Positions 54,421-62,560 are shown, numbered from the stretch's first letter. The stretch is 64,000 nucleotides of DNA from Marinimicrococcus flavescens (GCA_029211145.1 JARGEQ010000016.1:162101-226100); one strand, 5' to 3'. Numbers and translations are program-made. Notes: generated by a model from the letters alone, not told the origin.

Positions 54421-55458
54421 TCACTTCCAACCGCACTGATCGGCCAGCTTGAGGGCCTCGGCGTTGCGCGCCGCGAAGCTGCTGGCGTTCAGTGGGTCCT
54501 GCTTGAACTCGCCCCAGCTCTCCAGCACCGGGTGGGGCTCGGCCTCGGGGTTGGCCGGGTACTCGAAGCTCACGTCGGCGAAGTAGCGCTGGGCCTCGGG
54601 CGAGGCCAGGTACTCGATGAGCTTCACCGCGTTCTCAGGGTGAGGCGCGCTCTTGGTAACGGCGGCGCCCGTCACGTTGACGTGCGTCCCTCGGCCGTCC
54701 TGGTTGGGGAAGAACACCGCGAGCTTCTCGGCGATCTCGCGGTTGGCGGGCTCGTCGGAGGCCACGAGCCGCGCGAAATAGTAGCTGTTGCTGATCGCCA
54801 CATCGCCCACGCCGGCGGCCACCGCCTTGATCTGGTCGGTGTCGCCGCCCTCGGGAGGACGCGCCATGTTGTCGACCAGCCCCTTGCACCAGGCGAGCGT
54901 GTCCTCGTAGCCGTTCGCCTCGATCAGCGAGCCCACGAGGCCCAGATTGTAGATGTTGCTGCTGCTGCGCACGAGCACGCGGCCCTTGAAATCCGGCTCG
55001 GCCAGCGCCTCGTAGGTGCTGAGCTCGGACGGCTCGACCCGGTCCTTGGCGTAGATCAGCACGCGGGCGCGGGTGGCGAGGCCGTACCACAGCCCCTCGG
55101 GATGGCGCAGATGCTCGGGGATCGCCGCCTCGAGCGCCTCGGAGCTGGTGGGTGCCAGCAGGCCCTCGCCGGCAGCGTGCGCGAGCCGGCCTGCGTCCAC
55201 GGTGATGAACACATCGGCCGGGCCATTGGCGCCCTCGGCCTTCATCCGCTGGATCAGCTCGTCATGGTTGGCCTGGACCTCGTTGACCTTGATCCCGGTG
55301 GCCTTGGTGAAGCCTTCCCAGAGCTGCTCGTCGGTGCCGTAGTGGCGGCTGCTGTAGACGTTGACCTCCTCGACCGCCAGTGCGGGCTCGGCGGCGAGAA
55401 GGGCCAGAGCCCCGAAGGCCGCCCCGGCCATCAGGCGGCGGCGCGTCGTCTCGATCAT
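54421..55458 (-). CDS. Iron(III) ABC transporter substrate-binding protein (FbpA type)
   Basis: This is a periplasmic Fe3+-binding protein of 345 residues with a twin-Arg-like/Sec signal (RRRLMAGAAFGALALLAAEP, cleavage after ALA). The mature part begins VEEVNVYSSRHYGTDEQLWE and has GPADVFITVDAGRLAHA, IKAVAAGVGDVAISNSYYFA with the paired Tyr ligands, and TGAAVTKSAPHPENAVKLIE. ATG 55458 has GGAGAG upstream. A Fur-like box lies in the promoter region. It is convergent with the permease gene at 52.2-53.9 kb. Confidence 0.95.
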   Translation of the reverse strand: MIETTRRRLMAGAAFGALALLAAEPALAVEEVNVYSSRHYGTDEQLWEGFTKATGIKVNEVQANHDELIQRMKAEGANGPADVFITVDAGRLAHAAGEGLLAPTSSEALEAAIPEHLRHPEGLWYGLATRARVLIYAKDRVEPSELSTYEALAEPDFKGRVLVRSSSNIYNLGLVGSLIEANGYEDTLAWCKGLVDNMARPPEGGDTDQIKAVAAGVGDVAISNSYYFARLVASDEPANREIAEKLAVFFPNQDGRGTHVNVTGAAVTKSAPHPENAVKLIEYLASPEAQRYFADVSFEYPANPEAEPHPVLESWGEFKQDPLNASSFAARNAEALKLADQCGWK

Positions 55459-55571
55459 CGTGCTCTCCGTTCCAAGCGGGTCAACGGCGCCGGGAAATAG
55501 CGCACCGCACCATCAAAGAAAAGACACAAACGACGACGCGGCAATACATTGGAAATCGTCTAATTACATAT

Positions 55572-55590
55572 TTGAATCATTCTCATTAAA
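55572..55590 (-). promoter_or_regulatory. Fur-box-like site upstream of the iron-binding protein gene
   Basis: On the minus strand the AT-rich site contains TTTAATGAGAATGATTCAA, which matches 12 of 19 positions of the classical Fur box. It lies about 115 bases upstream of the gene within an unusually AT-rich island (about 55540-55595) that probably also holds the promoter. Regulation by Fur (or another iron regulator of alphaproteobacteria) is inferred. Confidence 0.6.
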
Positions 55591-55669
55591 CAGAACGCCA
55601 TGCCGAGGGCTTGATGCCGCACCGCAATTGCCCCCAGAATGTCGGAGGAAGCGGGAAGGGAACCGGCTG

Positions 55670-55813
55670 ATGAGCAGCGTGGGTCGCCGGCGTCATCGCC
55701 ACATGGGCAGGCTCGCGGCGGATCCTGTCGAGCACAGCGAGCACGACCATGCACCGTGGGAGAAGGAGGTCGACGTCATCCTCCCGCCGCCATCGCCACC
55801 CGTGGCCGCGTGA
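55670..55813 (+). CDS. Possible small His-rich protein, 47 residues
   Basis: ATG 55670 has GGGAAGGGAA eight bases upstream and opens a 47-codon frame. The product has a His/Arg-rich start (GRRRHRHMGR) and a middle SEHDHAPWEKEVDVILPPPS. The His and acidic residues could bind metal, and it lies next to iron-transport genes. There is no homologue I recognise, and the region could be untranslated. Confidence 0.3.
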   Translation: MSSVGRRRHRHMGRLAADPVEHSEHDHAPWEKEVDVILPPPSPPVAA

Positions 55814-55835
55814 TCGGCGCCGCCTTGCCGCACCC

Positions 55836-56393
55836 ATGACCGGCCTTGCAAGACGGGTCGCCATGTTACTGGGGCTGCTGGCTTGGCTCGCCGCTCCGGC
55901 GGCAGCCGACCAGAACGATCCGCGGCTGGACCCGCTCTTCGCCCGCCTCAAGCAGGTCGACGCCGTCGAGGCGCGCGGTGTGGAGGCGCGCATCTGGATT
56001 CTCTGGGGGCAGTCCGGAGACCCGCACAGCCAGGAGCTGCTGGAGGCGGGCAGCGTCGCCATGGCGAACCGCGACTATGGCGCCGCACGCAGCAGCCTCG
56101 ATGCGCTGGTCGAGCGCGCACCCGGCTTTGCCGAAGGCTGGAACCGGCGGGCGACGCTGTTCTGGGTGCAGGGCGAATATGCCGCCTCGGTGCGCGACAT
56201 CCGCCGCACGCTGGCGCTCGAGCCCCGGCATTTCGGCGCCCTCTCCGGCCTCGGCCTCATCTACATGACCATCGGCGAGAGCGAGGCGGCCCTGCGCAGC
56301 TTCGAGGCGGCGCTGGAGATCCACCCCAACCTGCCCGGCGCACGCCACCATGCCGACCTGCTGCGCCGCGGGCTGGACGGCGCGCCGCTCTGA
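55836..56393 (+). CDS. Exported tetratricopeptide repeat protein
   Basis: The 185 residues have a signal peptide (VAMLLGLLAWLAAPAAA) and then LDPLFARLKQVDAVEARGVE and TPR units: AGSVAMANRDYGAARSSLDA, GWNRRATLFWVQGEYAASVR, ALSGLGLIYMTIGESEAALR. It is probably a periplasmic scaffold. Similar exported TPR proteins are widespread in alphaproteobacteria; no partner is evident. ATG 55836 has no clear ribosome site, and open frame extends upstream to 55749. Confidence 0.85.
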   Translation: MTGLARRVAMLLGLLAWLAAPAAADQNDPRLDPLFARLKQVDAVEARGVEARIWILWGQSGDPHSQELLEAGSVAMANRDYGAARSSLDALVERAPGFAEGWNRRATLFWVQGEYAASVRDIRRTLALEPRHFGALSGLGLIYMTIGESEAALRSFEAALEIHPNLPGARHHADLLRRGLDGAPL

Positions 56394-56408
56394 GCGAAGG
56401 TGACGGCG

Positions 56409-56957
56409 TCAGGCAGCCGGGCGGCGCGGCGGCAGGTCGAGGCTGGCGCCCTCGTGCGCGAGCAGCCAGCGTTTGCGCTCGATGCCGCCGGCATAGCCGG
56501 TGAGCTTGCCGTTCGCACCCACCACGCGATGGCAGGGCACGACGATGGCCACGGGGTTCAGGGAGTTGGCGTGCCCCACCGCCCGGCTCGCGCCGGGCTG
56601 CCCGAGCAGTGCGGCGAGCGCGCCATAGCTACGGGTACTGCCGGCCGGGATCGTGCGCAAAGCCTGCCAGACCCGCTGCTGGAACACCGTGCCGCCGGTC
56701 TCGACCGGGACGGCCTCGATGGCGTCGAGCGCGCCTGCCAGATAGGCCCGGATGCGGCTCGAGAAACCCTGCGGATCGTCGCGCTCGACGAGACGCGCAT
56801 CCGGGCAGCGGGCACGCAGCAGCCGCATCATCCGCGGCTCGTACTCCTCATAGTCGAGGGCGCACAGGCTCCGCCCGTCCGAGACCAGGATGATGGTGCC
56901 GGTCTCATGCGCGATGCGGTCGATCGACAGGCTCAAGAGGCTCCTCCCCGCTCCCAT
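56409..56957 (-). CDS. ogt: Methylated-DNA--protein-cysteine methyltransferase
   Basis: This enzyme repairs O6-methylguanine by transferring the methyl group to its own Cys. The 182 residues hold the active-site motif NPVAIVVPCHRVVGANGKLT and the helix-turn-helix FQQRVWQALRTIPAGSTRSY. ATG 56957 lacks a ribosome site; TTG 56936, seven codons in, has GGGGAGGAG five bases ahead and may be the real start. It is convergent with the TPR gene, and a second alkylation-repair type gene lies at 57.4 kb. Confidence 0.93.
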   Translation of the reverse strand: MGAGRSLLSLSIDRIAHETGTIILVSDGRSLCALDYEEYEPRMMRLLRARCPDARLVERDDPQGFSSRIRAYLAGALDAIEAVPVETGGTVFQQRVWQALRTIPAGSTRSYGALAALLGQPGASRAVGHANSLNPVAIVVPCHRVVGANGKLTGYAGGIERKRWLLAHEGASLDLPPRRPAA

Positions 56958-57001
56958 GAACCCATGCTAGCGCACGCCTGCCGGCCCTGCAGCCCTGCCA
57001 C

Positions 57002-57029
57002 TTGTCCCACCCGCAATCCTTGCTAGGCT
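57002..57029 (+). promoter_or_regulatory. Predicted promoter of the DUF4242 gene
   Basis: TTGTCC (57002-57007) and TAGGCT (57024-57029) are 16 bases apart, 29 bases ahead of the DUF4242 start. Confidence 0.45.
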
Positions 57030-57058
57030 CCATCGTCCGACAGACCGGGAGGCCCGTC

Positions 57059-57334
57059 ATGCGCAGGTTCATCGTCGAGCGCGATCTGCCGAAGATCGGC
57101 ACGGCCGAGCGGCAGCAGCTTCGGGAGGCTGCGGCCACGTCCAACAAGGCGCTGGCGCAGCTTGCTCCCGATATCCAGTGGGTCGAGTCCTACGTGGCCG
57201 ACGACAAGACGTTTTGCGTCTATCTGGCCAAGGACGAGGCGGTGATCCGCCGGCATGCCGAGATCAGCGGCTTTCCGGCGACCACGATCACCGAGATCCG
57301 CCGCACCATCGACCCGACCACGGCCCAGGACTGA
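57059..57334 (+). CDS. DUF4242 family protein
   Basis: The 91-residue protein has the DUF4242 ferredoxin-like pattern: MRRFIVERDLPKIGTAERQQ, DIQWVESYVADDKTFCVYLA and AVIRRHAEISGFPATTITEI. A Streptomyces relative binds nickel; function here is not known. ATG 57059 has GGGAGG seven bases upstream. It may be cotranscribed with the Tag-like gene 106 bases downstream. Confidence 0.9.
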   Translation: MRRFIVERDLPKIGTAERQQLREAAATSNKALAQLAPDIQWVESYVADDKTFCVYLAKDEAVIRRHAEISGFPATTITEIRRTIDPTTAQD

Positions 57335-57440
57335 GACCGGCCGTCACCGCCCTCGCCGGCCGCAACCGGCGGGGTCGGCGCGTTCTTCCCATACCGCCCG
57401 CCGCCGCCCGCCGTGCGGCGGGGCGAACGCGCGAGGCAGC

Positions 57441-58115
57441 ATGAGGGCAGCCACCGGCTTTGCCGAGATCGAGGCGGCAGCGATCGCGCGTCACGGCCGG
57501 GAGGGCGTGGAGAGCCGGCTCGCCCGGCCGCGGAGCGAGGCGGAGCTCACCGCCATGCCGGACGACCGGCTGCTCTCCCTCATGTCGCTGCGGATCTTCC
57601 GGGCGGGGCTCAGGCACAGCGTGGTCGACGCGAGGTGGCCGGCCTTCGAGGAAGCCTTCGGGCAGTTCGACATCGAGCGCTGCGCCGGCCTGTGGGACGA
57701 GCGGCTGGAGGAGCTTCTGGGCGACCGCCGGCTGATCCGCCATCTGCCGAAGATGCGGGCCGTGCGCGGCAACGCCCGGGCCATCCTCGAGCTGCGCGCG
57801 GAAGGCATCGGCTTTGGTGCCTGGCTCGCGGGCTGGCCGTCGGGCGACGCGGTGGGCCTGTGGGCCGAGCTGGCGCGGCGCTTCACCCAGCTCGGCGGCA
57901 ACTCCGCCCCGAGCTTCCTGCGGATGGCCGGCAAGGACACCTTCCTGCCGACCGAGCATGTGGCCCGCGCGCTGCAGCACTGGGGCGCCACCACGGGGGC
58001 GCTGGGTGCCAGGGCGGAACGCCTCAAGGCCCAGGAAGCCTTCAACGGCTGGCACGAGGAGACCGGGCGGCCGCTCTGCCAGCTCAGCCAGATCCTCGCC
58101 ATGAGCGTGGGGTGA
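57441..58115 (+). CDS. DNA-3-methyladenine glycosylase I (Tag) family protein
   Basis: This is a base-excision repair glycosylase-like protein of 224 residues with the helix-hairpin-helix fold: MPDDRLLSLMSLRIFRAGLR, RWPAFEEAFGQFDIERCAGL, LIRHLPKMRAVRGNARAIL and the family end LCQLSQILAMSVG. It belongs to the alphaproteobacterial branch of Tag, and I do not see the classical Cys/His zinc-snap ends of E. coli Tag. ATG 57441 has GAGG five bases away. One base separates its stop from the next ATG. Confidence 0.88.
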   Translation: MRAATGFAEIEAAAIARHGREGVESRLARPRSEAELTAMPDDRLLSLMSLRIFRAGLRHSVVDARWPAFEEAFGQFDIERCAGLWDERLEELLGDRRLIRHLPKMRAVRGNARAILELRAEGIGFGAWLAGWPSGDAVGLWAELARRFTQLGGNSAPSFLRMAGKDTFLPTEHVARALQHWGATTGALGARAERLKAQEAFNGWHEETGRPLCQLSQILAMSVG

Positions 58116-58116
58116 G

Positions 58117-58929
58117 ATGGAGGAGCGCGGCTTCGCCCTGCCGCTTGCCCGCGCCGGCGCCGGTGCCCTGCTCTTCGCCCTGCCGCTGCTGATGACCCAG
58201 GAGATGTGGGAGATCGGCTTCTACATGGAGCCGCTGCGCCTTGCCGTCTTTCTCGCGGTGGGCTTGCCGCTGCTGGCAGGCCTCGCCTATTTCTCGGGCT
58301 TTCGCGAGGATCTCGCCTGGCCCGACGCGGTGATCGACGCCTTCGTGGCCTTTGCCGTGGGTGCCGGCGTGGCCTTTCTCCTGCTCGCCGTGCTGGGTGT
58401 GCTGGCATCGCCGGCCAGTCTCGAGGAGATCGTGCGCAAGGTGGCACTGCAGGCGGTGCCGGCCGGCATGGGGGCGACACTGGCGCAGACCCAGCTCGGG
58501 CAGCAGCGGGGCAGCCCCGAGCGTCGCCGCGAGGGCACCGGCTATGCAGGCGAGCTGTTCCTCATGGCAGCGGGCGCCCTCTTCCTCGCCTTCAACGTCG
58601 CTCCCACCGAGGAGGTCGTGCTCCTGAGCTACAAGATGAGCCACCTCCACGCCTTCCTGCTCGTCCCCCTCACGCTGATCGTGATGCACGGCTTCGTCTA
58701 CGGCGTCGGCTTTGCCGGCCAGCGCAGGCGCCCCGAGAAGGCGAGCCTGCTGGCCGAGGTCGTGCGCTTTACCATCGGCGGCTATGCGGCGGCGCTGCTG
58801 GTGAGCCTGTTCGTGCTCTGGGTCTTCCAGCGCACCGACGGGCTCGGCGTCGATCTCCTGGTCGTGACGACGGTGGTGCTGGCCTTTCCGGCCGCCATCG
58901 GCGCCGCCGCGGCGAGGCTGATCCTGTGA
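58117..58929 (+). CDS. TIGR02587 family integral membrane protein
   Basis: The function is unknown. The 270 residues form about six or seven membrane helices, and include PLLMTQEMWEIGFYMEPLRL near the N-terminus, LFLAFNVAPTEEVVLLSYKM in the middle and a final helical hairpin. These match the TIGR02587 (DUF2391) family as I know it. The start ATG 58117 follows the Tag-like stop after one base. It is coupled by GTGA overlap to the TIGR02588 gene, its usual partner. Confidence 0.85.
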   Translation: MEERGFALPLARAGAGALLFALPLLMTQEMWEIGFYMEPLRLAVFLAVGLPLLAGLAYFSGFREDLAWPDAVIDAFVAFAVGAGVAFLLLAVLGVLASPASLEEIVRKVALQAVPAGMGATLAQTQLGQQRGSPERRREGTGYAGELFLMAAGALFLAFNVAPTEEVVLLSYKMSHLHAFLLVPLTLIVMHGFVYGVGFAGQRRRPEKASLLAEVVRFTIGGYAAALLVSLFVLWVFQRTDGLGVDLLVVTTVVLAFPAAIGAAAARLIL

Positions 58930-59336
58930 AGGCCGGCAAGGGCGCCCTGGCGGGGCTCGGCGCCCGCACGCCGCCGCTCGAATGGGCGATGGCGGCGCTG
59001 GGCCTGGCGCTGCTCCTCTTCATCCTCGGCGATCTCGGCTACCGGGTCCTCGCCGGCGGCCCGCAGGAGCCGGACCTGCGGGTCGAGCGGCTCGCCGTCC
59101 TCGAGACCGGCGGCGGCTTCCTCCAGAAGATCCGGATCGTCAATCGCGGCGACCGCACCGCGGCGCAGGTCGCGATCGCGGCCAGGCTCGAACCCGCCGG
59201 CAAGGCCGCCGAGGAGCGCCGGATCACGCTCGACTACGTCCCGCGCGGCTCCTCGCGCGACGCCGCCTTCCAGCTCGCCAGCGACCCCCGGCAGGGGCGG
59301 CTGGTGGTCGAGGTGGTGGGGTTCTCGTTTCCCTGA
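58926..59336 (+). CDS. TIGR02588 family protein
   Basis: The 136 residues have one membrane helix (PLEWAMAALGLALLLFILGD, about 17-36) and a beta-rich periplasmic domain (GGFLQKIRIVNRGDRTAAQV; ERRITLDYVPRGSSRDAAFQ) resembling an immunoglobulin-like fold. Function is unknown. Found as the conserved neighbour of TIGR02587 proteins, so the two probably form one membrane complex. GTG 58926 overlaps the preceding stop. Confidence 0.85.
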   Translation: MKAGKGALAGLGARTPPLEWAMAALGLALLLFILGDLGYRVLAGGPQEPDLRVERLAVLETGGGFLQKIRIVNRGDRTAAQVAIAARLEPAGKAAEERRITLDYVPRGSSRDAAFQLASDPRQGRLVVEVVGFSFP

Positions 59337-59364
59337 ACGCCGGCAGGCAGCGCCGAAGTTTCAT

Positions 59365-59373
59365 TTATCCACA
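59365..59373 (+). promoter_or_regulatory. Perfect DnaA box (TTATCCACA)
   Basis: An exact 9-base DnaA consensus lies in the AT-richer gap between the TIGR02588 gene and the SleB-type gene, 95 bases ahead of the latter's start. I see no second box nearby, so it is not an origin. It could be a regulatory DnaA site or chance. Confidence 0.4.
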
Positions 59374-59467
59374 GATTTTTCGCCTCGATGCGGAATAGAC
59401 CGACATTTCTTCTCGTCATGACGAGGTGGGCGGCTGCCGCGGGCCGCGTGTGATCGAAGGAGACCTG

Positions 59468-60025
59468 ATGCGAAAGGCGATCCTGGCGGCCCTCGCAGCT
59501 GCCATGCTGGTCCTCGCCGGCCCCGGTGCCAGCCCCCTCCACGCCACGGGCACCTCCGAGGCCAGCGACCGCATCGACGCCTCCACCCGGCGCCTGCTCG
59601 CCTTGAACATGTACCACGAGGCCCGTGGCGAGGGCCGCATGGGGATGCTCGCGGTCGGCTGGGTGGTTCTCAATCGCAGCGAAGATCGCGCCTTTCCGCG
59701 CTCCATCCGCGACGTGATCATGCAGGGCGCCGACAAATCCCGCTGCCAGTGGGCATGGCTTTGCAGCGGCCGCGATCTCGAGCCGCGCAACAGCCGCATG
59801 TGGGACGAGGCACTGGCCCTGGCCGACGAGCTGCTCAACGTCCGGCCGCCCGATCCGACCGGCGGCGCCCTGTGGTTCCGGCAGATCGTCGAGGGCGATC
59901 CCGACTGGGGCCAGGTGGTGCGCACGGCACGCATCGGCAACCACATCTTCTATGCCCGCGACCTCGGCTTCGAGGCGCCGCGGCGGCGCCCCGGCAAGCG
60001 CGTGCAGACCGCCCGGCTCGATTGA
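59468..60025 (+). CDS. SleB-type cell wall hydrolase
   Basis: This is an exported peptidoglycan hydrolase of 185 residues with a signal peptide (MRKAILAALAAAMLVLAGPG). The Hydrolase_2/SleB core is LLALNMYHEARGEGRMGMLA, VGWVVLNRSEDRAFPRSIRD and SRCQWAWLCSGRD, with the catalytic Glu in YHEARGE, and NHIFYARDLGF at the end. ATG 59468 has GGAG upstream. Its stop is part of a palindrome shared with the convergent gene. Confidence 0.93.
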   Translation: MRKAILAALAAAMLVLAGPGASPLHATGTSEASDRIDASTRRLLALNMYHEARGEGRMGMLAVGWVVLNRSEDRAFPRSIRDVIMQGADKSRCQWAWLCSGRDLEPRNSRMWDEALALADELLNVRPPDPTGGALWFRQIVEGDPDWGQVVRTARIGNHIFYARDLGFEAPRRRPGKRVQTARLD

Positions 60026-60041
60026 GCCCGCCGGCGGCTCA
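60023..60041. repeat. Palindrome spanning two convergent stop codons
   Basis: TGAGCC (60023-60028) and GGCTCA (60036-60041) form a stem whose outer TGA on each strand is the stop codon of the SleB-type gene and of the unknown gene. It could act as a weak two-way terminator. No T runs are present. Confidence 0.3.
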
Positions 60042-60488
60042 CCCCACGCGAGTGAGCCGCAGCCGCCAGCGCGAGACCACCGTCTCCTCGGCGGTGGCGA
60101 GGTAGCCCATGCTCTCATAGCTGTCCCGGTCGACCCGCAGCATCGTCTCCGAGCCGCCGAACGTGCCGTCGTCGGTGGCAAAGGCCGAGAGGATCGCCTC
60201 CTCGACGACGATGAACCGGCCGCGCAGCCGCCCGAGCGACGGATTGTCGGCCTTCCACGTCACCGGCTCGAGAAAGCTCGACGGCGGCTCGATCTCGCAG
60301 CGGTTCTCGAACACCAGCGCTGTCTCGCCCGCCACCTCGAGCCGCCCGATATTGAGCCAGCGGCGCTTCTCGTGGCGGATCTCCGAGCTGCCGCGGGCAT
60401 CGAGCCGCCTGCCCCCGCCATCGCTGAAGCTTCCCTCCGCCAGCCACAAGCCGGGCTTGAACAGGAAGCTGTGCGGGTTGCCGCTCAT
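60039..60488 (-). CDS. Conserved-looking protein of unknown function
   Basis: I do not recognise this 149-residue soluble protein. It starts MSGNPHSFLFKPGLWLAEGS and is beta-rich (RRWLNIGRLEVAGETALVFE; RGRFIVVEEAILSAFATDDG; SRWRLRLTRVG), which suggests a lipocalin-like or other small beta-barrel fold. No signal peptide is present. ATG 60488 overlaps the stop of the S9 peptidase gene (TGATG), so it is translated with it and may act with it. Confidence 0.75.
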   Translation of the reverse strand: MSGNPHSFLFKPGLWLAEGSFSDGGGRRLDARGSSEIRHEKRRWLNIGRLEVAGETALVFENRCEIEPPSSFLEPVTWKADNPSLGRLRGRFIVVEEAILSAFATDDGTFGGSETMLRVDRDSYESMGYLATAEETVVSRWRLRLTRVG

Positions 60489-62431
60489 CACCCGCCCTCG
60501 GGCCCGCCCGCGGGCCCGCGGATCTCGAGCGGCGCCAGACCCCGGGCGGCGATGCCGAAGATCCGGCAATAGAAGGCGAGCTCGGCCTCCAGCACCGCCT
60601 GGATGGTCGCCGCCTTGCGGAACCCGTGCCCCTCCCCCGCAAAGGCGAGGTAGGCCACCGGGATGCCCTTTTTCTCCAGTGCTTCCACCATCGCCTCGGC
60701 CTGGTTGGGCGGCACCACCTTGTCGTCCAGGCCCTGGAAGAAGATCACGGGGCAGGAGAGCCTGTCGGGGTGGGCGATCGGCGAGCGCGCCTCGTAGAGA
60801 TCGGCGCGCTCCGGCCAGGGCCCCACCAGCCGGTCGAGATAGCGGCTCTCGAACTTGTGGGTGTCGGCGAGGAGCGTGCGCAGATCGCCGATACCGTAAT
60901 AGCTGGCGCCGGCCTTGAAGCACCCGGCAAAGGCCAGGGCCGCCAGCGTGGTGTAGCCGCCCGCACTGCTGCCGGCGATCACCAGCCGCTCGGGATCGGC
61001 CCGGCCGGTGGCCACGAGATGCCCGGCCGCCGCCACGCAGTCCTCGACGTCGGCTACCCCCCAGGCGCCCTCCAGCGCCTTGCGGTAGGCGCGGCCATAG
61101 CCGCTGCTGCCGCGATAGTCGACATCCACCACGGCAAAGCCGCGGCTGGTCCAGAACTGCCAGGAGAGGGTCAGCGCGCCCGACGCGCGGCCGGTGGGGC
61201 CGCCATGGCTGCGCACGATCACCGGCGGCAGCTCGCCCTCGGGGGCCGCATGATCGGGATTTCTCGGCGCATAGTAGAGCGCGTGCGCAATGCCGCCGGG
61301 CCCCTCGAACGTCAGCGGCTCGGGCCGGCTGATCCAGGCGGGATCGAGCGGGACCTCGCCTGCCCGCTTCACGACCTCCACCGCCCCGCTCGCCGCGTCG
61401 ACCGCGAGGATCTCCGCCGGCCTGTCGGGATAGCCTGCCAGCAACACGATGCGCCCGCCGTCGCAGGACGGCTCGGCGAGCTCGCAGGCCTCCAGCGGAA
61501 GCGGCGTGGCGCTGCCGTCGCGCAGATCCACCAGCGAGAGCCGCCAGAACCCGGCCTTCAGGCTGCACGAGGCCACGCGGTGCTGGTCCAAGGGAGCGGT
61601 CCAGCTCATGCCGAGCTGCCAGAGCGGCCCGCCATGCTCGGCCTCCTCGCGCAGCACCGGCCGCACCTCGCCGCCCGCCAGAACGTGCAGGTTCCACCAG
61701 CCGTTGCGATCCGAGGCGAAGACGAGGCTGCCATCGGGCATCCAGAAAGGCTGCACCACGGATTCGCCAGCGCCGCCGGCCACGGCGCGCGGCGTCACCG
61801 GCCGGCCGTTCTCGAGGTCGGCCACCCAGAGCGTCGTGGCGTCCCACGGCATGTCGGGATGGTCCCAGCTCAGCCAGGCGAGCTGGCGGCCGTCGGGCGA
61901 GAGCGCAGGTGCCGCGACGAAGTCGTGGCCGCGCGCCAGCACCTCCCCCTCCTGCGGTCCGCCCTCCAGCGGCACCGCCACCAGCTCGTTGACCGGCTCG
62001 CCGCCGCCGCGATGGTCCTCGCGGACGGCCAGCACCCGGCCGTGCGGCGCGTCGATCACCATGTCGGCATAGCGCAGCGCGCCCTCGCTCTCCGGGGTCA
62101 GCGGCACCGGCTCGGCGTCGCCGTCCAGGCGCCACAGCCGCTGGTCGGCATGGCTCGCCACCACCACCAGCCCGTCCGCCACGGCGAAGGACCGGCCGCC
62201 ATATTCGTGCACAGCCGTGCGGGCGTTGAAGGGCGCGGGGGTGAGCTCGCGCACCGTGCCGCCGGCCTCGCGGCACAGCAGCGTCACCCGCCCGCCCTCG
62301 GCCGGCCGCCCCTCGCACCAGTAGACCCTGCCGCCCTGCGCCAGCGGCCAGGAGAGCCGCACCAGACCGGCGGTGATCAGCTCCGGCGTCACCGGCGAGG
62401 ACCAGGTGCCGTAGGGGGCGATCATGGGCAT
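60488..62431 (-). CDS. S9-family prolyl oligopeptidase-like peptidase
   Basis: The 647-residue protein has an N-terminal beta-propeller (about 1-390) and a C-terminal alpha/beta hydrolase. The catalytic Ser is in ERLVIAGSSAGGYTTLAALA, the Asp in FFQGLDDKVVPPNQAEAM and the His in FAGEGHGFRKA. No signal peptide is seen, so it is probably a cytoplasmic acylaminoacyl/dipeptidyl peptidase. ATG 62431 has GGAGA eight bases upstream; long open frame upstream of it is not coding. It is divergent from the radical SAM gene. Confidence 0.93.
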   Translation of the reverse strand: MPMIAPYGTWSSPVTPELITAGLVRLSWPLAQGGRVYWCEGRPAEGGRVTLLCREAGGTVRELTPAPFNARTAVHEYGGRSFAVADGLVVVASHADQRLWRLDGDAEPVPLTPESEGALRYADMVIDAPHGRVLAVREDHRGGGEPVNELVAVPLEGGPQEGEVLARGHDFVAAPALSPDGRQLAWLSWDHPDMPWDATTLWVADLENGRPVTPRAVAGGAGESVVQPFWMPDGSLVFASDRNGWWNLHVLAGGEVRPVLREEAEHGGPLWQLGMSWTAPLDQHRVASCSLKAGFWRLSLVDLRDGSATPLPLEACELAEPSCDGGRIVLLAGYPDRPAEILAVDAASGAVEVVKRAGEVPLDPAWISRPEPLTFEGPGGIAHALYYAPRNPDHAAPEGELPPVIVRSHGGPTGRASGALTLSWQFWTSRGFAVVDVDYRGSSGYGRAYRKALEGAWGVADVEDCVAAAGHLVATGRADPERLVIAGSSAGGYTTLAALAFAGCFKAGASYYGIGDLRTLLADTHKFESRYLDRLVGPWPERADLYEARSPIAHPDRLSCPVIFFQGLDDKVVPPNQAEAMVEALEKKGIPVAYLAFAGEGHGFRKAATIQAVLEAELAFYCRIFGIAARGLAPLEIRGPAGGPEGG

Positions 62432-62560
62432 GCGGAATCTCCGGCGCGTGACGAACGGTCGGGCGCACCATAGCGGCTCCGCGGTGCAACGGCAGCCCCA
62501 GGCCTCGCGGCCCTTGCGAGCCGACGGATGTTCTTCTAATGTTCTGATGGGGAGGACGCC

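Noticed and set aside
59365..59373. Replication origin
   Set aside because: Only one DnaA box is present, with no AT-rich unwinding region or neighbouring dnaA, hemE or parAB genes.
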